Shown: positions 59,420-64,000 of the stretch, in pieces
Layout of the letters: the number at the start of each line of letters is the position of its first letter
How positions within the stretch are numbered: the first letter of the stretch is position 1
Source of the DNA: Alphaproteobacteria bacterium
GTDB taxonomy: Bacteria; Pseudomonadota; Alphaproteobacteria; Geminicoccales; Geminicoccaceae
Direction of reading: 5' to 3'
Assembly (NCBI GenBank): GCA_027045875.1
Contig: JALUAG010000074.1
Location: 1-64,000 of the forward strand
Length of the DNA stretch: 64,000 nucleotides
Translations under genes and position numbers: made by a program
The notes under the pieces: generated by a model
The model's database searches: none
Told to the model about the DNA's origin: nothing
Seen by the model: only the letters and a program-made list of their open reading frames with translations

Positions 59420-60364
59420 ATGGCGCGCAGGGAGACGACGGGGCTCGTGACCGCCGGCGCGGCCGGTGGGCAGGGTGGGCTCGGCCGGCGCTGGACGCGG
59501 TTCCGCCAGTCGCGCTCGGCCCTCGCCTTTCTCCTGTGCCTGCCCCTCGTCCTGCTGATCGCGGGGCTCGTCGTCTATCCCTTCTTCTACGCGATCTATC
59601 TGGCGATGCTGAACAGAGCCGAGACCGCCTTCGTGGGTCTCGACAACTTCGCCTTCCTGTTCGGCCGCTCCACCTTCTGGATGGTGGTCCGCCAGTCGAT
59701 CCTGTTCACCCTGACGGCGGTCTTCTTCAAGGCCCTGATCGGCTTCGTCTGCGCCCATCTGATCCACAACCTGCCGCCGCGCGGCCAGCGTGTCTGGCGC
59801 GGCCTGTCGCTGGTGCCCTGGGTCATCCCCCCCGCGCTCAGCACCCTCGGCTGGTGGTGGCTGTTCGATCCCACCTACAGTGCCATCAACTGGCTGCTGA
59901 CCAGTTTCGGAGCCGCCGCCGTGCCCTGGCTCAGCGACGTGTTCTGGGCGCGGTTCTCGGTCATCCTGGTCAACATCTGGTACGGCGCCCCCTTCTTCCT
60001 GATCATGTATCTCGCAGCCCTCAAGTCGATCCCGGAGGAGCTCTACGACGCCGCCAAGGTGGACGGCGCCAGCGCCTGGCAGCGGCTCGTGTACATCACC
60101 CTGCCGATGATGCGGAACATCATCGCCATCACCATGCTGTTCTCCACCATCGTCACTTTCGCCAACTTCGACATCGTCCGCGTCCTCACCCAGGGCGGGC
60201 CGCGCAACACGACGCATCTGTTCGCCACATACGCCTTCAAGCTCGGCATTCAGTCGGGCGACATTCCGCTCGGAGCCGCGGTGTCGCTGTTCATGTTCCC
60301 GATCCTGGCCCTGTTCGCGATGTTCATCCTGCGCGACGTGCGCGAGCGCACGAGGAGGCTGTGA
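59420..60364 (+). CDS. ABC importer permease (MalF/UgpA type)
   Basis: A 314-residue membrane protein with about six helices. The ATPase-coupling EAA loop is EELYDAAKVDGASAWQRLVYITLPMMRNII. A cytoplasmic N-terminus of about 30 residues precedes the first helix. It starts 58 bases after the binding-protein stop, past the hairpin, and its stop overlaps the next ATG by one base (TGATG). It forms the channel with the second permease. Confidence 0.92.
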   Translation: MARRETTGLVTAGAAGGQGGLGRRWTRFRQSRSALAFLLCLPLVLLIAGLVVYPFFYAIYLAMLNRAETAFVGLDNFAFLFGRSTFWMVVRQSILFTLTAVFFKALIGFVCAHLIHNLPPRGQRVWRGLSLVPWVIPPALSTLGWWWLFDPTYSAINWLLTSFGAAAVPWLSDVFWARFSVILVNIWYGAPFFLIMYLAALKSIPEELYDAAKVDGASAWQRLVYITLPMMRNIIAITMLFSTIVTFANFDIVRVLTQGGPRNTTHLFATYAFKLGIQSGDIPLGAAVSLFMFPILALFAMFILRDVRERTRRL

Positions 60365-61257
60365 TGGCCCCGGCGGCGGCTTCCGGCGATCGCGCAGTTC
60401 CTTTCTGGAGCGATGTCTTCGGCCGGCGTCGCTGGGCGCTCTACGCGTCCTATTTCTTTCTCTTCCTCTTCATCGTCTTCTTCCTCTTTCCGCCCTATTA
60501 CATGCTGATCACCTCCTTCAAGACGAACGCCGAGATCTCGAGCCTGGCCGGCAACCCCTGGGTGATCCAGGGCGACGTGACGCTCGAGCACTACCGCAAC
60601 CTGCTGCTGGAGACCTCCTTCCCGGTCTACTTCCGCAATACGGTGGTGGTGACGGTGCTGGTGGTGACGATCTCCATGGTGATCAGCATTCTCGCCGCCT
60701 ATTCCCTCGCCCGCATGCGCTTCTGGGGCTCGGCGACGCTCGCCACCGGCATCTTCCTCACCTATCTCGTGCCGGAGACGCTGCTCTTCATCCCCATGTT
60801 CAAGATCGTCGGCGGGCTCGGGCTGCTCAACTCGTACTGGTCGCTGGTGCTCGTCTATCCGACCCTGGTGGTCCCCTTCTGCACCTGGATCCTGATCGGC
60901 TACTTCAGCTCGATTCCGCGGGAGCTGGACGAGGCGGCGCTGATCGACGGCTGCAACCATTTCCAGATGCTGACCAAGATCTTCATCCCGGTGGCCAAGC
61001 CGGGCATCATCGCCGCCGTCATCTTCGCCTTCACCGTGTCCTGGGCGCAGTTCATCTATCCCCTCGCCTTCCTCTACAGCGAGGATCAGCTGGTGCTGAC
61101 GGTGGGCACGGTGACCACCCTCATCCGCGGCGACGTGTTCGCCTGGGGCGGTCTGATGGCGGGGGCGCTGATGGCCGCCGCGCCGCCGGTGATCCTCTAC
61201 GCCTTCCTGATGGACTACTACATCGCCGGGCTGACCGCCGGCGCCACCAAGACCTGA
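60364..61257 (+). CDS. ABC importer permease (MalG/UgpE type)
   Basis: A 297-residue membrane protein with six helices and the EAA loop RELDEAALIDGCNHFQMLTKIFIPVAKPGI. The opening PFWSDVFGRRRWALYASYFFLFLFIVFFLFPPYYMLITSFK is typical of the second sugar-importer permease. It ends 22 bases before the convergent dnaJ gene; a short GCCCG/CGGGC inverted repeat lies between the two. Confidence 0.92.
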   Translation: MAPAAASGDRAVPFWSDVFGRRRWALYASYFFLFLFIVFFLFPPYYMLITSFKTNAEISSLAGNPWVIQGDVTLEHYRNLLLETSFPVYFRNTVVVTVLVVTISMVISILAAYSLARMRFWGSATLATGIFLTYLVPETLLFIPMFKIVGGLGLLNSYWSLVLVYPTLVVPFCTWILIGYFSSIPRELDEAALIDGCNHFQMLTKIFIPVAKPGIIAAVIFAFTVSWAQFIYPLAFLYSEDQLVLTVGTVTTLIRGDVFAWGGLMAGALMAAAPPVILYAFLMDYYIAGLTAGATKT

Positions 61258-61279
61258 GCCCGGTGCCGGGCGGCCGCGG

Positions 61280-62413
61280 TCACTCGCGGAGCTCGTCCCA
61301 CAGCTCCCTGACCTTGGCGAAGAAGCCCTCGGACTGGGGATGCTGGTTGTCCCCCTTGCCGCTCGCCTTCTCGAACTCCCGCAGCAGCTCCTTTTGGCGC
61401 CGGGTGAGGTTGACCGGAGTCTCGACCACGAGCTCCACCAGCATGTCGCCACGGGCGCCGCCGTGGAGCTCCGTCATGCCCTTGCCCTTGAGCCGGATCT
61501 GACGGCCGGTCTGGGTGCCCTCCGGGATCTGGATCCGCAACCGCTTGCCCTCGATGGTCGGCACCTCGACCTGGCCCCCGAGGGCGGCGGTGGTCATGGG
61601 TATCGGCACCCGGCAGTAGAGGTCGCGCCCCTCGCGGTGGAAGCTCCAGTGGGGGGCGATGGAGACGAAGATGTAGAGGTCGCCCGGCGGCCCGCCGCGC
61701 ACCCCCGCTTCTCCCTCGCCCGAGAGGCGGATGCGGGTGCCGTCCTCGACCCCGGGCGGAATGTTGACCGCCAGCACCTTCTCCTTCTGGACGCGGCCGC
61801 TGCCCCCGCACTCCCGGCAGGGATTGCGGATCACCCGGCCGCTGCCGTGGCAGCTCGGGCAGGTGCGCTCGATGGTGAAGAAGCCCTGCTGGGTTCGCAC
61901 CCGGCCGATGCCGCGGCAGGTGGCGCAGGGTGCCGGCTCGGCGCCGCCCTCGCTGCCCCTGCCCCCGCAGGCCTCGCAGGCGACCGCGGTGGGCACCCGG
62001 ATCTGCGCCCGCTTGCCGGCGAAGGCCTCCTCCAGGGTGATGGTGATGTTGTAGCGGAGATCCGCACCGCGGTTGGAGGCCGAACGCCGCCGTCCGCCCA
62101 TGAAATCGGCGAACAGATCCTCGAAGGCGTCGGCGAAGGAGGAGAAGTCGAAGCCGCCGGCGGCGCCGTGGCCGGACCCGGCGCCGGCCTCGAAGGCCTG
62201 GTGCCCGAACTGGTCGTAGGCCGCCCGTTTCTGAGGGTCGCGCAGCACCTCGTAGGCCTCGTTGATCTCCTTGAAGCGCTGCTCGGCCGCCGGATCGTCG
62301 GGGTTGCGATCGGGATGGTACTGCATCGCCAGCCGCCGGTAGGCGCGCTTGATCTCGACCTCGGTGGCGCTTCGCGACAGGCCCAGGATCTCGTAGTAAT
62401 CGCGCTTCGCCAT
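61280..62413 (-). CDS. dnaJ: Chaperone protein DnaJ
   Basis: Co-chaperone that delivers unfolded proteins to DnaK and stimulates its ATPase. The 377-residue protein is a complete type I DnaJ: J domain 1-70 with HPD at 33-35, a Gly/Phe-rich linker ([16 protein letters not shown]), four CxxCxGxG-type zinc motifs ([32 protein letters not shown]) and the C-terminal peptide-binding domains. It lies 89 bases downstream of dnaK with a perfect hairpin between them. Confidence 0.97.
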   Translation of the reverse strand: MAKRDYYEILGLSRSATEVEIKRAYRRLAMQYHPDRNPDDPAAEQRFKEINEAYEVLRDPQKRAAYDQFGHQAFEAGAGSGHGAAGGFDFSSFADAFEDLFADFMGGRRRSASNRGADLRYNITITLEEAFAGKRAQIRVPTAVACEACGGRGSEGGAEPAPCATCRGIGRVRTQQGFFTIERTCPSCHGSGRVIRNPCRECGGSGRVQKEKVLAVNIPPGVEDGTRIRLSGEGEAGVRGGPPGDLYIFVSIAPHWSFHREGRDLYCRVPIPMTTAALGGQVEVPTIEGKRLRIQIPEGTQTGRQIRLKGKGMTELHGGARGDMLVELVVETPVNLTRRQKELLREFEKASGKGDNQHPQSEGFFAKVRELWDELRE

Positions 62414-62451
62414 GTCACCCCTTCGTCATCGGTCGGCCGGGAACGCGCAAA

Positions 62452-62473
62452 GGACCGGGCAGGAGCCCGGTCC
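62452..62473 (-). terminator. Hairpin between dnaK and dnaJ
   Basis: Read on the minus strand, GGACCGGGC-TCCT-GCCCGGTCC is a perfect 9-bp stem followed by TTT, located 29 bases after the dnaK stop. It probably acts as a partial terminator or 3'-end stabiliser keeping DnaK in excess over DnaJ. Confidence 0.6.
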
Positions 62474-62502
62474 CCGGCGGCGTTCCGGTCGGGCGCGCGT
62501 GC

Positions 62503-64000
<1,498 letters not shown>

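Overview
The window is chromosomal DNA of a high-GC alphaproteobacterium, probably a Rhodospirillales-like lineage. The evidence is gene content and order: lptD-surA-rsmA, fabD-fabG-acpP-fabF-mltG-gmk, hrcA-grpE, petABC with Rhodobacter-like heme-ligand spacing, BolA, and an HPF-cold-shock fusion. Genes are densely packed with many ATGA/GTGA overlaps. I see no rRNA, tRNA, CRISPR array or transposase gene.

Layout. (1) 1-4 kb: outer-membrane biogenesis (3' part of lptD, surA) and rRNA methylation (rsmA), ending tail-to-tail on gmk. (2) 3.3-8.5 kb, minus strand: fatty-acid operon fabD-fabG-acpP-fabF continuing into mltG and gmk, behind a promoter with a perfect -35. (3) 8.6-13.7 kb: a dimethylglycine/sarcosine dehydrogenase-like flavoenzyme, a DUF4139 envelope protein, MsrA and a tiny membrane protein. 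(4) 13.9-18.1 kb: archease, RtcB RNA ligase, HPF-CSD ribosome-hibernation protein and adenine deaminase. (5) 18.2-23.2 kb: a tightly coupled run of GYF-AIM24 protein, GNAT, class III CoA-transferase, SDR and class I fumarase, facing a serine-glyoxylate-type aminotransferase. (6) 24.4-28.6 kb: hsp20 behind a sigma-32-like promoter and a candidate ROSE thermometer, then a gamma-glutamyl amine (polyamine) catabolic set, puuD-puuA-aminotransferase. (7) 28.6-30.5 kb: an A+T-richer accessory block with a three-gene operon (XRE regulator, DUF4258 protein, protein with a SeqA-like C-terminus) behind a good sigma-70 promoter; this is the best candidate for an undescribed system. (8) 30.7-36.5 kb: SLC13-type permease with RCK_C domains, hydantoinase/oxoprolinase-like protein, MFS permease, and a glycine-rich RRM protein with a long leader.

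(9) 36.6-42.2 kb: hrcA-grpE, argG, RluA-family synthase, bacterioferritin, rmuC. (10) 42.2-48.7 kb: a seven-repeat FG-GAP/DUF4114 protein, gamma-carbonic anhydrase with a MatB-like malonyl-CoA synthetase, acyl-CoA dehydrogenase, BolA, CBS protein. (11) 48.9-53.1 kb: hemF and trmL, divergent from the cytochrome bc1 operon petABC. (12) 53.2-61.3 kb: glmS-hutF-zinc ribbon, then a Tat-dependent sugar-type ABC importer with its ATPase on the opposite strand. (13) 61.3-64 kb: dnaJ and 5'-truncated dnaK with a hairpin between them.

Proteostasis genes sit at three loci (hsp20; hrcA-grpE; dnaK-dnaJ), and respiration is paired with heme synthesis at 49-53 kb. Assignments rest on motifs and family resemblance read by eye; no database search was run.
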